Origin: JAAXHH01 sp965225915
Lineage (GTDB): Bacteria > JAAXHH01
Assembly (NCBI GenBank): GCA_965225915.1
Contig: OZ245326.1
Coordinates: 2,046,001 to 2,110,000 of the forward strand
Length of the DNA stretch: 64,000 nt
Direction: 5' to 3'
The notes below the pieces were generated by a model. It was given only the letters and a program-made list of their open reading frames with translations, had not been told where the DNA came from and did not search any database. This document shows positions 42,315 to 50,381 of this stretch, in pieces. The translations under genes were made by a program, and so were the position numbers. The first letter of the stretch is position 1. Each line of letters starts with the position of its first letter.

Positions 42315-44492
42315 ATGACTGATCAGCTACATTCGTTTAAGAGTCAGTTGAGGCGGGCGATGTTTGTCAGTTTGGTCATGGCCTTGATCCTCATTCCCTA
42401 TAGTTTCGCGCTTTCGGCACTCATATTCAACGGTCCACTTCAATCGTATACCTTGCCGGGAGCCGGCATGTTGATATTCGGCTCTATGGTCTCCTGCCTT
42501 TTGTTCTCCCTGGCCGGCAGCTACCGTGGTGTACTCGCCGGACCACACGAAATATCCGCTGCGGCGTTCGGAACGATGAGCGCCGCTGTCGCAGCGATTA
42601 TGGTGAACGCACCTGTCGAAGCGACCTTCATGACCATGAGCGCTCTGGTGATAATCACAGGTGTAATGTCAGGTTTAGTCTTCTTTGGGATCGGTATCAG
42701 CCGGCTGTCCTACATGCTGCGTTTCATCCCCTTTCCGGTTGCCGCCGGGTGTTTCGCCGGTTTCGGCTGGATTCTCTGCGAGGCATCCCTATCAATGATG
42801 AGTTCGTTGTCGCTTGAGTGGCAAACACTCCCTCGCCTTTTTGACACCAATGTAATTTGGAATTGGGTACCTGGAATCGCCTTTGGAGTCATACTGTCGC
42901 TTGTCACGCGACGCGGAAACAGCTTTCCTATTCTGATTTGGAGTTTCCTGGTCCTTACCGGAGTTTTCTATCTGGTTCTATTCGTTTTCGGCATTTCCAT
43001 TGAAACCGCCAAATCGGCCGATCTCCTGTGGTCCGGCGTCGGAGTTTCCGGCGGCCTGTGGCCCGCGTTCGGTCTGGATGACTTCAGTCTCGTGGATTGG
43101 AACGTGGTTTGGGGACAGATTCCAACGGTCATGGTCGTGGTATTGTTAATGGTGCTCTGTTTGCTTCTGAATTCGAATATCATGGAGGTGGCTACCGGCG
43201 AGGAAATCGATCTTGACAGGGAATTCCGCGTGGCAGGCGCGACAGGCATCATTGCCGGGGCGGGAGGCAGTCCCCCAGGAATTCATTTCCCGGTACTGTC
43301 ATTGACATCACGGAAGCTGAACGCCGCCACTCCGTGGACAGGTATCCTGACTTCCCTGTGGTTATGTATGACCCTGATATTCGGCAGTGCGATCTTGGAA
43401 CTGATTCCGATATCGCTAATTGGTGGGCTTTTATTCTTTATCGGTATCGATCTGCTGCACACCTGGTTGCTCAAAGTTCGCCGAAGGGTCAGTGGGATGG
43501 AATTCGGCATCATCATCTTAATGGCCGTGACAATCGTCGTCTTCGGATTTGTAGAAGGCGTAGCACTCGGGATGCTCGCCAGCCTCTGTCCTTTAGCGGT
43601 TCATCTCGTGCGGCTGGAACCGATTATGTCGGTCGAGACTGGTACGGACCATCGCAGCGCCAGAGTCCGGTCCGTACCCGACCGGGGCATTCTTCTGGTG
43701 CATGCAGAGCGGATCAAAATCGTCCGGCTATGCGGTTATATGTACTTCGTCATCAATTACCGGCTGATGAATCACCTAAAGAAACTTATGGGACAGTCGC
43801 CTACCCCGGTATTCATCGTGCTCGACTGCACGGTGGTCGAGTGGTTCGATGCATCTGCGATCAACGTTATTTGCATGTTTCTCCATACCACCAGATCCAG
43901 TGGAGTACGCATTGTGTTTGCCGCGCCTCCTGCTCAGCTTCAGTCAAGCCTCGCTCATGACCTTCCAGGCGTGCTGCAAAACAGGGTATGGTTTGAAAAA
44001 AGCTTGGATCACGCTCTGGAACGATGCGAAGACACCATCATTGCGTCTGAGATGCAAAAACTTGACGTTTCTTTGGATGACGATCGGACTGAGCTGCTGA
44101 ATCGAGTGGGCGATGAACTGGAAGGCCATCTCGATCGACAGATTCGTTTTGAAAACCTGGTCGATCAACTCCAGCCCTGGTTGATAAAGTGCGAATACGA
44201 TTCTGGGGACATGCTTGCTGGATCAAGCAATCTTCACGACGGGATGCAACTCGTCGTCAGTGGTCGGGTTTCGGTCTACGATGCATTGGGCATGCGCCTC
44301 TTCCAATACGGTCCCGGCAATGTTGTCGAACCCAGGGCCGCTTTCGAATTGCGGCGACCTTCTTCCAAAGCCGTTGCGGAAGAGCCCTGTGAAACGATGA
44401 AGCTTACACCCAAACAGAGAAGTGGCCTGGAATCTGAAATGCCCGATCTCAGTCGTGAGCTTTACAAGTACATGTTGACCGACTACGCTTAG
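42315..44492 (+). CDS. SulP transporter with STAS and cyclic-nucleotide-binding-like domains
   Basis: 725 residues. A SulP-type transmembrane domain (about 1-445, more than ten helices; GPHEISAAAFGTMSAAVAAI, FIPFPVAAGCFAGFGW, and the ELxxxGxxNxxxG-like EFRVAGATGIIAGAGGSPPG). It is followed by a STAS domain (about 480-580; VFIVLDCTVVEWFDASAINV) and a C-terminal CAP_ED-like domain (about 600-720; GMQLVVSGRVSVYDALGMRL). This SulP-STAS-cNMP order is known from some bacterial and fungal vacuolar transporters. The substrate is an anion or amino acid, not decided. Start ATG at 42315. Confidence 0.85.
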   Translation: MTDQLHSFKSQLRRAMFVSLVMALILIPYSFALSALIFNGPLQSYTLPGAGMLIFGSMVSCLLFSLAGSYRGVLAGPHEISAAAFGTMSAAVAAIMVNAPVEATFMTMSALVIITGVMSGLVFFGIGISRLSYMLRFIPFPVAAGCFAGFGWILCEASLSMMSSLSLEWQTLPRLFDTNVIWNWVPGIAFGVILSLVTRRGNSFPILIWSFLVLTGVFYLVLFVFGISIETAKSADLLWSGVGVSGGLWPAFGLDDFSLVDWNVVWGQIPTVMVVVLLMVLCLLLNSNIMEVATGEEIDLDREFRVAGATGIIAGAGGSPPGIHFPVLSLTSRKLNAATPWTGILTSLWLCMTLIFGSAILELIPISLIGGLLFFIGIDLLHTWLLKVRRRVSGMEFGIIILMAVTIVVFGFVEGVALGMLASLCPLAVHLVRLEPIMSVETGTDHRSARVRSVPDRGILLVHAERIKIVRLCGYMYFVINYRLMNHLKKLMGQSPTPVFIVLDCTVVEWFDASAINVICMFLHTTRSSGVRIVFAAPPAQLQSSLAHDLPGVLQNRVWFEKSLDHALERCEDTIIASEMQKLDVSLDDDRTELLNRVGDELEGHLDRQIRFENLVDQLQPWLIKCEYDSGDMLAGSSNLHDGMQLVVSGRVSVYDALGMRLFQYGPGNVVEPRAAFELRRPSSKAVAEEPCETMKLTPKQRSGLESEMPDLSRELYKYMLTDYA

Positions 44493-44813
44493 ACTGCGAC
44501 TTTCCTTAAGTGTCTGGAGAAGAGTTTAACCGACCTGACATTGAAACAAATCATGCGTTGCTGCATGTACCATGCGGAAGGTAGCGTTAACTCCAGATCC
44601 CGGCGAAGTTGAGCTGACGGCTGAGACTTCCTCGCGTTGATGAAACACGCATAACTTCAAACGGATACATTTTGTGTATTGCCTGAACAGCATGGAAGAT
44701 CTCAAACTATTACCCTGATGCTGCGGCGAATCAGATCTGGAGCAGTCCTGAACTCATCGACCTATAACATATATCCCGTGACCATACGAATCCGAACACC
44801 CAGGGAGAGCGCA
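44493..44813. other. Intergenic region upstream of the cyclase-family gene
   Basis: About 320 bases with no convincing gene. The open frame preceding 44814 has no motif and is poor in coding character; the real gene starts at 44814 with a ribosome site and signal peptide. No clear terminator after the SulP gene. Confidence 0.5.
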
Positions 44814-46607
44814 ATGAACCGTCTCAGCCGGTGCGGACGCACAAGCAAGCTGGCCTTCCGCCTGACCCTCGTCGTCCTCATCCATTTGACCACCATGACG
44901 GCCGCCGCCCAGTACACCGTGGTGGGCCCCGAGGACGTAGTCGACCTGTCGCCGGTCATTTCCGGCCGTCACTACCAGTACTGGCCGGGCGGCCAGGTGC
45001 ACCATCAACCCCTCGTCGTACCGTATATCGTCCATGGCGACCGTCCCTGGGCATCGGACCTGTTAATCCTGGACGAAAACACGGCGACGCAAATGGATAC
45101 CCCGGCACACATGATGCCGCCCCAGCACAGCGGTCTGCCAAACGCACATTACTGGGGCGAGCTGACGGTGGAAAAAGTCCCTGCGTGGCAACTGGTCGGC
45201 GAGGTATACAAGATCGACGGCCGATCCATGCTGGACGAGTCGCCTCCAGGGGTGAGTCCCCTGTTCACCATGGACCAGGTAAAGGCCGCCGAGGCAGCCT
45301 ACAGGCCCATGGGACCGGGCGATGCCGTCCTGTACTGGAGCGGTTACGACGACCGGCACGACCGGCCGGCGCCAGACGACCGGCGACTGATCGTCGATCC
45401 TATCGCGGGTACGGCCCCGGCCTGGCCCGCGCCGGATTACGATGCGGCGGAATACGTGGGCAGCCGGGGTGTCTGGATCATGGGCATCGACAGTCCGAGC
45501 ATGGGTGCGCTGGGTCCCGCCCACTACGCGGCGCCAGGTCCCGAGGGCATGTTCGAGAACCCCCTCGCCCTGGAGAGCCATCTCGGTCATTTCAAGTACG
45601 GCGCCGTGCATACGGAGGGATTGATCAACCTGGACAAGACCCCCAACGGCTCCCTGTACATTTCCCTGCCGGTCAAACACGAGAACTCCCCCACGGTCGA
45701 AACGCGGGCCGTCGCCATAACCAACCCCACCCTGGCTTCAAGCCTGCTCGAAGCCGTAAGAGCCCGGCGCGTGGTCGACCTGTCCGTCACGTTATCCATG
45801 CAGCATCCGGTCTGGTGGCCTGGGCGCGGCGTGGGACGCCACGTCTTTCCCTACCAGCGGGTGCAGCCGGTCAATTACTTCGACGGACCCTTCGGGCCGT
45901 ACTGGGTAAACACGCACATCATGGACGCCCATACGGGAACGCACGTGGACCCGCCCGCGCACTACGGTCCGCCGCCCGGATTCGATGTCGCCGGATATGG
46001 GGAATCGACCCGCGAGGCGCTGCGGGACTTCGAAGCTGCTTACGGTCCGCTGAAGCGCACGGAGATGACGACGGACAAGATCCCGCTGCACCGGTTCATG
46101 GGGCCCGCCCGGGTCATTAACGTGCAGCACCGCGTGGGGACGACCTCACGGGACGACTGGCCGGCGTCGCCTGTCATAACGCTGGACGATGTCTGGAGGC
46201 ACGAACGGCTATACGGGGAGATCGAGGGCGGTGAGGTCGTGCTGTTTCACACCGGTCATACGGACACCCATTTCCGGCGATTCGAGCGGGGCCGCGCGGA
46301 CCAGTGCGTCAAGGCGCCTCTGGACGGGCTGTCCGAAGGCTGGCCGGCGCCGAGTGCGGAAGTCATTGGTTACCTGGCCGGTAAAGGCGTAAAGCATTTG
46401 GGGATCGATGCGCCCGACATGGGATCGGTGGATCCGGTTCAATCGATGAAGACGCATTGGGCGGCGGTGAACCTCGACATGATCTTTTCGGAGTATCTGC
46501 TGGGCGTCGGACAACTCCCTCCGGTCGGCGCTTTCTACGTTTTCCTGAGTCCCCGGCTCGAAAACAACCACGGCGGACCTGGAAGAGCTATCGCGATACT
46601 GCCGTAG
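44814..46607 (+). CDS. Secreted protein with two cyclase-family (kynurenine-formamidase-like) domains
   Basis: 597 residues with a signal peptide (KLAFRLTLVVLIHLTTMTAA AAQ). Two tandem cyclase (PF04199-type) domains, about 30-310 and 325-597, repeat the same architecture: VVDLSxxxSxxxxYWPG, a H-x-G-T-H-x-D-x-P-x-H-type metal motif, and LGIDxPxMGxxxP. In the C-terminal copy the motif is intact (DAHTGTHVDPPAHYG). In the N-terminal copy it reads DENTATQMDTPAHMM, losing the first two His ligands, so only the second half can be a normal metal-dependent hydrolase. Family members hydrolyse amides or lactams such as N-formylkynurenine. The ATG at 44814 has GGGAG upstream. Confidence 0.85.
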   Translation: MNRLSRCGRTSKLAFRLTLVVLIHLTTMTAAAQYTVVGPEDVVDLSPVISGRHYQYWPGGQVHHQPLVVPYIVHGDRPWASDLLILDENTATQMDTPAHMMPPQHSGLPNAHYWGELTVEKVPAWQLVGEVYKIDGRSMLDESPPGVSPLFTMDQVKAAEAAYRPMGPGDAVLYWSGYDDRHDRPAPDDRRLIVDPIAGTAPAWPAPDYDAAEYVGSRGVWIMGIDSPSMGALGPAHYAAPGPEGMFENPLALESHLGHFKYGAVHTEGLINLDKTPNGSLYISLPVKHENSPTVETRAVAITNPTLASSLLEAVRARRVVDLSVTLSMQHPVWWPGRGVGRHVFPYQRVQPVNYFDGPFGPYWVNTHIMDAHTGTHVDPPAHYGPPPGFDVAGYGESTREALRDFEAAYGPLKRTEMTTDKIPLHRFMGPARVINVQHRVGTTSRDDWPASPVITLDDVWRHERLYGEIEGGEVVLFHTGHTDTHFRRFERGRADQCVKAPLDGLSEGWPAPSAEVIGYLAGKGVKHLGIDAPDMGSVDPVQSMKTHWAAVNLDMIFSEYLLGVGQLPPVGAFYVFLSPRLENNHGGPGRAIAILP

Positions 46608-46640
46608 TCCAGGATTGACCTATCGTCCGAGTGGAAGTCA

Positions 46641-47219
46641 CTACGAATCTACCGCGTCCCGTCCGATTCCCAGGGCATCCGCGACGCGGTTGATGTAATT
46701 GAACCACGACGCGATCAGCGTGATCTGCAGGATGCCCACGTCGTCGAATCCCACGGCGCGCAACGCCCCGAGATCGGCCCTTGAAACCTCTGTCGCATCC
46801 CTGGTTAGCTTGATGGCGAAATCCAGCATGGCCCGGTCCTGCGGGCTCAGGGGCGCCTTTTCGTAATCAAACTTTAGCAATTCGACCAGTTCGCCGTCCA
46901 ACGTGACCCGACGCAGAAACTCTGCGTGCGAGTCGATTCAGTAGACACATCGATTGACCGCGGAAACCACGGTCGAAATCATCTCGTGTTGCCTGCGGTT
47001 CAGCGGCAGGTCGGGGGACATCAGCACACCGAAGGTGGCAAAGGCATGATGGAGGGCGTCCGGTATCAGCGAGTGGGACGCTACGATGCCCGTTGTCCCG
47101 TCGTCGGTAGGATGGACCGGGCTGTCATACTCCCCCGGGTACAGGGATCGTTGCGCCTCGAGTGCGGCCAGCAGCCGGTCATCCGCCTCGGACGTGGGTA
47201 CGGTCTTTATCCAGGCCAT
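46641..47219 (-). CDS. AhpD-like selenoprotein (CxxU), UGA read as selenocysteine
   Basis: One 192-residue protein if the TGA at 46940-46938 is read through. It belongs to the AhpD/carboxymuconolactone-decarboxylase peroxidase group: MAWIKTVPTSEADDRLLAAL, HEMISTVVSAVNRCVY, [UGA], IDSHAEFLRRV, then LSPQDRAMLDFAIKLTRDA and WFNYINRVADALGI. The AhpD catalytic spacing is exact: Glu-x11-Cys-x2-U-x3-His, with UGA at the position of the peroxidatic cysteine. A strong hairpin with a loop G begins four bases after the UGA (feature 46905-46934). The Sec codon is residue 94. It would reduce peroxides with a thiol partner. Treating it as two genes or a pseudogene misses this. The selenocysteine machinery (SelA, SelB, SelC) should exist elsewhere. 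Confidence 0.85.
46905..46934 (-). promoter_or_regulatory. Bacterial SECIS hairpin in the AhpD-like mRNA
   Basis: Counting from the base after UGA, nt 4-16 pair with nt 22-33: GACUCG-(C)-ACGCAG, loop AGUUU, CUGCGUCGGGUC. Twelve base pairs (one G-U), one bulged C at nt 10, and a 5-base apical loop with G at its second position. The loop starts 17 nt downstream of UGA, within the spacing known for bacterial SECIS elements bound by SelB. Folding was judged by eye. Confidence 0.75.
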
Positions 47220-47238
47220 GATTATCTCCTGTAGATCA

Positions 47239-48561
47239 TTACTTCGTTGACTGGTTTCGAAAAACCAGGTAGTACACCGGGATCCCCAGGGCGGTCACGC
47301 CGACGCCCAGCAAGGCTTGCAACGGACTGTTGCCGAAGAGCAGAATGAGCAGAACCGCGGCAAGCACCAGGAATACGACCGGGGTGACGGGGTAGAAGGG
47401 GGTCCGGTACGGCGGCATATCTGAACTTTTACGGCGTATCACGAACATGCCCGCCACGGTAAGGGCGATGAACAGCACGGCCACAAAAATAAAATAATCG
47501 AGGATCTGGCTGAAGGTTCCCAGCCAAACCAGCAGCGAAGCGAGACCGCCCTGGATGGCGATCGCGCGGTAGGGCGTCCCAAAGGCGGGATGGACGGCGC
47601 TGGCGAAGCGGAGGAAGACCCCGTCCCTGGCCATGGCGAAATACACCCTCGGTGCCATTAAAAGCAACCCGGTGAGGCTTCCGACGATCGACAGTATGAC
47701 CACGCAGGAGAACAGGATGCCGCCGCTTCGACCGAAGAGCACCTCGCCGGCCTGCGCCGCGAAGGTTTCGTCACTGGTGACCTGGGAGACGGGTACGAGA
47801 TACATGAACACGGCACTGGTCGAGACGTAGGTCAGGGCGACGACGCCCACCGCTAGCAACAGCGCCCTGGGCAGTGTTTTCGCCGGGTCTCTGATCTCGC
47901 CGGCCACCTTGTTCAGGTCCCACCACCCGGCGAAGGCGAAAAAGGCGCCCACGATACCACCCGCCAGGGCGCCGAACAACGGCCCGGAATCGGGTGTCCT
48001 TTCCACGAAGGGGGAAAAGTTCGACCAATCGCCGAGACCCAGTCCAAAACCCAGGATGGATATGACCGCGAGCACGCCGACCTTGAACACGGTCAGCAGG
48101 ACGATGATCCAGGCGCCGATGCGCACGCCGTAGATGTTCACCCCTGTGAGGACGACCAGCACGGCGATGGCCAGCACCTTCATCGCGACCGGTTCCATCG
48201 GAAAGACGTGGCCAGCGTAACTCGCCAGACCGGTCGCGAGGGTTGCCGTGATACCGGGATCGAGCACCATCAGCGACATCCAGCCGTAGAGAAAAGCCGT
48301 CTGGGTGCCATACGCCTCGCGGAGATAGATGTAACCGCCGCCCGCTTGAGGATACCGGGAGGCCAGCTCACCGAAGCAAAGCGATCCGCACAGGGCCATG
48401 CCAGCCATTGTCAGCCATACGATGAGCAGGAGCAGGGGCGACCCCAGGGACTTGGCCATCCCGGCGGGCACCAGGAAAATACCCACGGCGATCATGCCGC
48501 TGATCACCATCGCCGTGGTCGGCCAGATACCCAGTTGACGACGCAGGTTATCTGAGTCCAT
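47239..48561 (-). CDS. APC-family amino acid permease
   Basis: A 440-residue permease with 12 predicted transmembrane helices: N-terminal LGIWPTTAMVISGMIAVGIF (typical of APC TM1 with the GxG unwound segment), then AGGGYIYLREAYG, FFAFAGWWDLNKVAGEIRDP and a C-terminal ILILLFGNSPLQALLGVGVT. These secondary transporters take up or exchange amino acids or polyamines with H+ or another substrate. Start ATG at 48561. It lies 19 bases upstream of the AhpD-like selenoprotein gene, so the two are probably one transcript; any functional link is unknown. Confidence 0.9.
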   Translation of the reverse strand: MDSDNLRRQLGIWPTTAMVISGMIAVGIFLVPAGMAKSLGSPLLLLIVWLTMAGMALCGSLCFGELASRYPQAGGGYIYLREAYGTQTAFLYGWMSLMVLDPGITATLATGLASYAGHVFPMEPVAMKVLAIAVLVVLTGVNIYGVRIGAWIIVLLTVFKVGVLAVISILGFGLGLGDWSNFSPFVERTPDSGPLFGALAGGIVGAFFAFAGWWDLNKVAGEIRDPAKTLPRALLLAVGVVALTYVSTSAVFMYLVPVSQVTSDETFAAQAGEVLFGRSGGILFSCVVILSIVGSLTGLLLMAPRVYFAMARDGVFLRFASAVHPAFGTPYRAIAIQGGLASLLVWLGTFSQILDYFIFVAVLFIALTVAGMFVIRRKSSDMPPYRTPFYPVTPVVFLVLAAVLLILLFGNSPLQALLGVGVTALGIPVYYLVFRNQSTK

Positions 48562-48593
48562 GGAGTTCGTTCGCGAGGTAAGCCCGGTTTTCC

Positions 48594-49397
48594 CTACACC
48601 AGTTCGGGTTCGTTCTCGATCCGGGTCATCCAGTAATGATTGTCGAATTGATCGTCACCGGTCAGGAAACGCCAGAACCTGATGCGGTTCACATGCTCGA
48701 TCCGGTCTTCGTTCCCATGCCACGGGTGGTTCGTGCCCAACAAGTCGCCGACTTTCGGGTCGTCGATATCATCCGTGTTCCACAGACGCAACTGTCTGAC
48801 CGTGGGATTGAGTCGGAGCTTGAACATGTACCGGAGTTCGCTAGTCCGGTTGGGTTGCGCGCAGTGCCACATACCGTGGTGAAGCACGATCACCGTTCCC
48901 GCCTTGCACACCATCGGCACCTGGCCGACGAAGTTGTGGTACCGGGCGATGTCGGATTCGCTGATGCGGCGGTAATGGCTCCCCGGCAGGATCAGCGTGC
49001 CACCCATTTCCCGGGGCGTGTCGTGGGCGAAATACATGAACTGGATGTCGAAATGCAGCCGCGTGTCTATGATCGCATCGGCGTGCCAGTGCTGCCCGAG
49101 ACCGTGCCCGGCCGGTACGGTGTGTACCGCGTGGTGATCGTAAATCGGATCCGGTCCGACGAGACTGTGGATGATTCCCTCCATTTCCGGAAGCCGGAAT
49201 ACCCGGCCTATGGCGGCGTCCTTCCATATATCGCCCAGGGGGGTACCCGCCTCTTTCCTCGGAATGGCCTGGTTGTCCATTTCCTCCTTCACGGCCTGAT
49301 TCAGTTCACCGGGAATCAGTTCGTCGAACCGGAGATAACCTTCCGCGACAAACTGCGCCATCTGTTTCGTATTGAGTAGATGCGTCCTGTCAGCCAT
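48594..49397 (-). CDS. Phytanoyl-CoA dioxygenase (PhyH) family protein
   Basis: 267 residues, the third PhyH paralogue. HxD in GLGQHWHADAIIDTR, EMGGTLILPGSHYRRI, and the distal His/Arg region HGMWHCAQPNRTSELRYMFK. Fe(II) and 2-oxoglutarate are therefore expected to be bound. Start ATG at 49397 has a strong GGAGGT site. Its start overlaps the end of the small gene upstream by eight bases, indicating coupled translation with that 95-residue protein. Substrate unknown. Confidence 0.9.
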   Translation of the reverse strand: MADRTHLLNTKQMAQFVAEGYLRFDELIPGELNQAVKEEMDNQAIPRKEAGTPLGDIWKDAAIGRVFRLPEMEGIIHSLVGPDPIYDHHAVHTVPAGHGLGQHWHADAIIDTRLHFDIQFMYFAHDTPREMGGTLILPGSHYRRISESDIARYHNFVGQVPMVCKAGTVIVLHHGMWHCAQPNRTSELRYMFKLRLNPTVRQLRLWNTDDIDDPKVGDLLGTNHPWHGNEDRIEHVNRIRFWRFLTGDDQFDNHYWMTRIENEPELV

Positions 49398-49677
49398 CGA
49401 TTACCTCCATTTTTTCGAGAATGTACTCATACTTGAGATAGGACGTCTGGTATTCGGTACCGGGATAGGCCGGGTACTGATGGGGAAACTGGATGACGCG
49501 CCACCCGTCCCGCATGGCGTCGACGACAGAACCGTAGGGCGGCTCGGTGGCGTCCCCCGACGAATGACGATGGTCGCCCGACGAGGTTCCGTCGAATTCG
49601 GACCAGGCTACGACTCCGCTGTGCAATTCGGGTGTACGAAGGTAGAGCACCAGCAGTTTCTGACGCGATTCAGGCAT
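49390..49677 (-). CDS. Small protein of unknown function, coupled to PhyH
   Basis: 95 residues from the ATG at 49677 (GGAAAGGAAAAAG upstream); an upstream ATG at 49692 overlaps the ribosome site and is less likely. Soluble, mixed composition: LYLRTPELHSGVVAWSEFDG, GYSVVDAMRDGWRVIQFP-like core (GSVVDAMRDGWRVIQF), ending KYEYILEKMEVIDG. No family recognised. Its last codons overlap the PhyH start at 49397, so it is translated with that enzyme. It may be a partner or chaperone of the dioxygenase, as a guess. Confidence 0.65.
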   Translation of the reverse strand: MPESRQKLLVLYLRTPELHSGVVAWSEFDGTSSGDHRHSSGDATEPPYGSVVDAMRDGWRVIQFPHQYPAYPGTEYQTSYLKYEYILEKMEVIDG

Positions 49678-49748
49678 CTTTTTCCTTTCCAAGCAAGGTC
49701 GAAATGGCGTCGGCCGGCCTGACCCCGGTCATACCGGGAACCGTACCG

Positions 49749-50240
49749 TCAGCCTGTTCCGGTTATCCGTTCTATGGTGCCGGTCGTGGAGATGCCCTCC
49801 AGAACGGTGACACGTTCCACCCGGCCGCCATACTCTTCCACCACTTCCCAGCCCACCACTTCCCCGTGACCATAGTGATCCCCCTTGACTAGGACATCCG
49901 GCCTGAGCAGGGTGAGCAAAGGTATGGGGGTCGGCTCTTCAAAAAGAACCACGTAATCCACGCAAGAAAGGGCGCCTAGCATATAAGCCCTTTCGGTTTC
50001 GCTGTATATCGGGCGTCCCCTGTCCTTGATCGCCCGGACGGATGCGTCGGTATTTATAGCCACGACCAGCAAATCACCGAATGACCGTGATGTCTGCAGC
50101 AGGTGAACGTGGCCGGGATGAAGCAGGTCGAAACAACCGTTCGTGAAAACCACCGCTCTTCCCTTCTCCCGCGCGCTTGCCACCACCTTTGCAAGTACAT
50201 CGCGATCGACGAGTTTGCCGCAGTTCTGCCGTAGATGCAT
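49749..50240 (-). CDS. rfaE2: D-glycero-beta-D-manno-heptose 1-phosphate adenylyltransferase
   Basis: A 163-residue single-domain nucleotidyltransferase, the RfaE domain II type (HldE C-terminal half) as a stand-alone gene. Signature AVVFTNGCFDLLHPGHVHLL (HxGH-type adenylyl-transfer motif), VAINTDASVRAIKDRGRP and the PDVLVKGDHY strand. It makes ADP-heptose for LPS core synthesis, so the organism likely has an outer membrane with heptose-containing LPS. Start ATG at 50240 (MHLRQN). It follows dprA on the minus strand. Confidence 0.92.
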   Translation of the reverse strand: MHLRQNCGKLVDRDVLAKVVASAREKGRAVVFTNGCFDLLHPGHVHLLQTSRSFGDLLVVAINTDASVRAIKDRGRPIYSETERAYMLGALSCVDYVVLFEEPTPIPLLTLLRPDVLVKGDHYGHGEVVGWEVVEEYGGRVERVTVLEGISTTGTIERITGTG

Positions 50241-50381
50241 AACTGGCCAATGGTTATCAATTTCGGGAAAACGCAGGGAATTGTTCTGACTTAATACTGC
50301 ACCCTTCGTGGCGTGTCAACAGAAATCAGCCTGCGGGAAGAGATCGAAATCGGCCAGATGGGAGAGGACCGAAGAGTCTGG

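Noticed and set aside
46938..46940. TGA in the AhpD-like gene as an ordinary stop making a pseudogene
   Set aside because: Coding signal is uninterrupted on both sides in the same frame, the position is the catalytic Cys, and a SECIS-like hairpin follows. Selenocysteine is the better reading.
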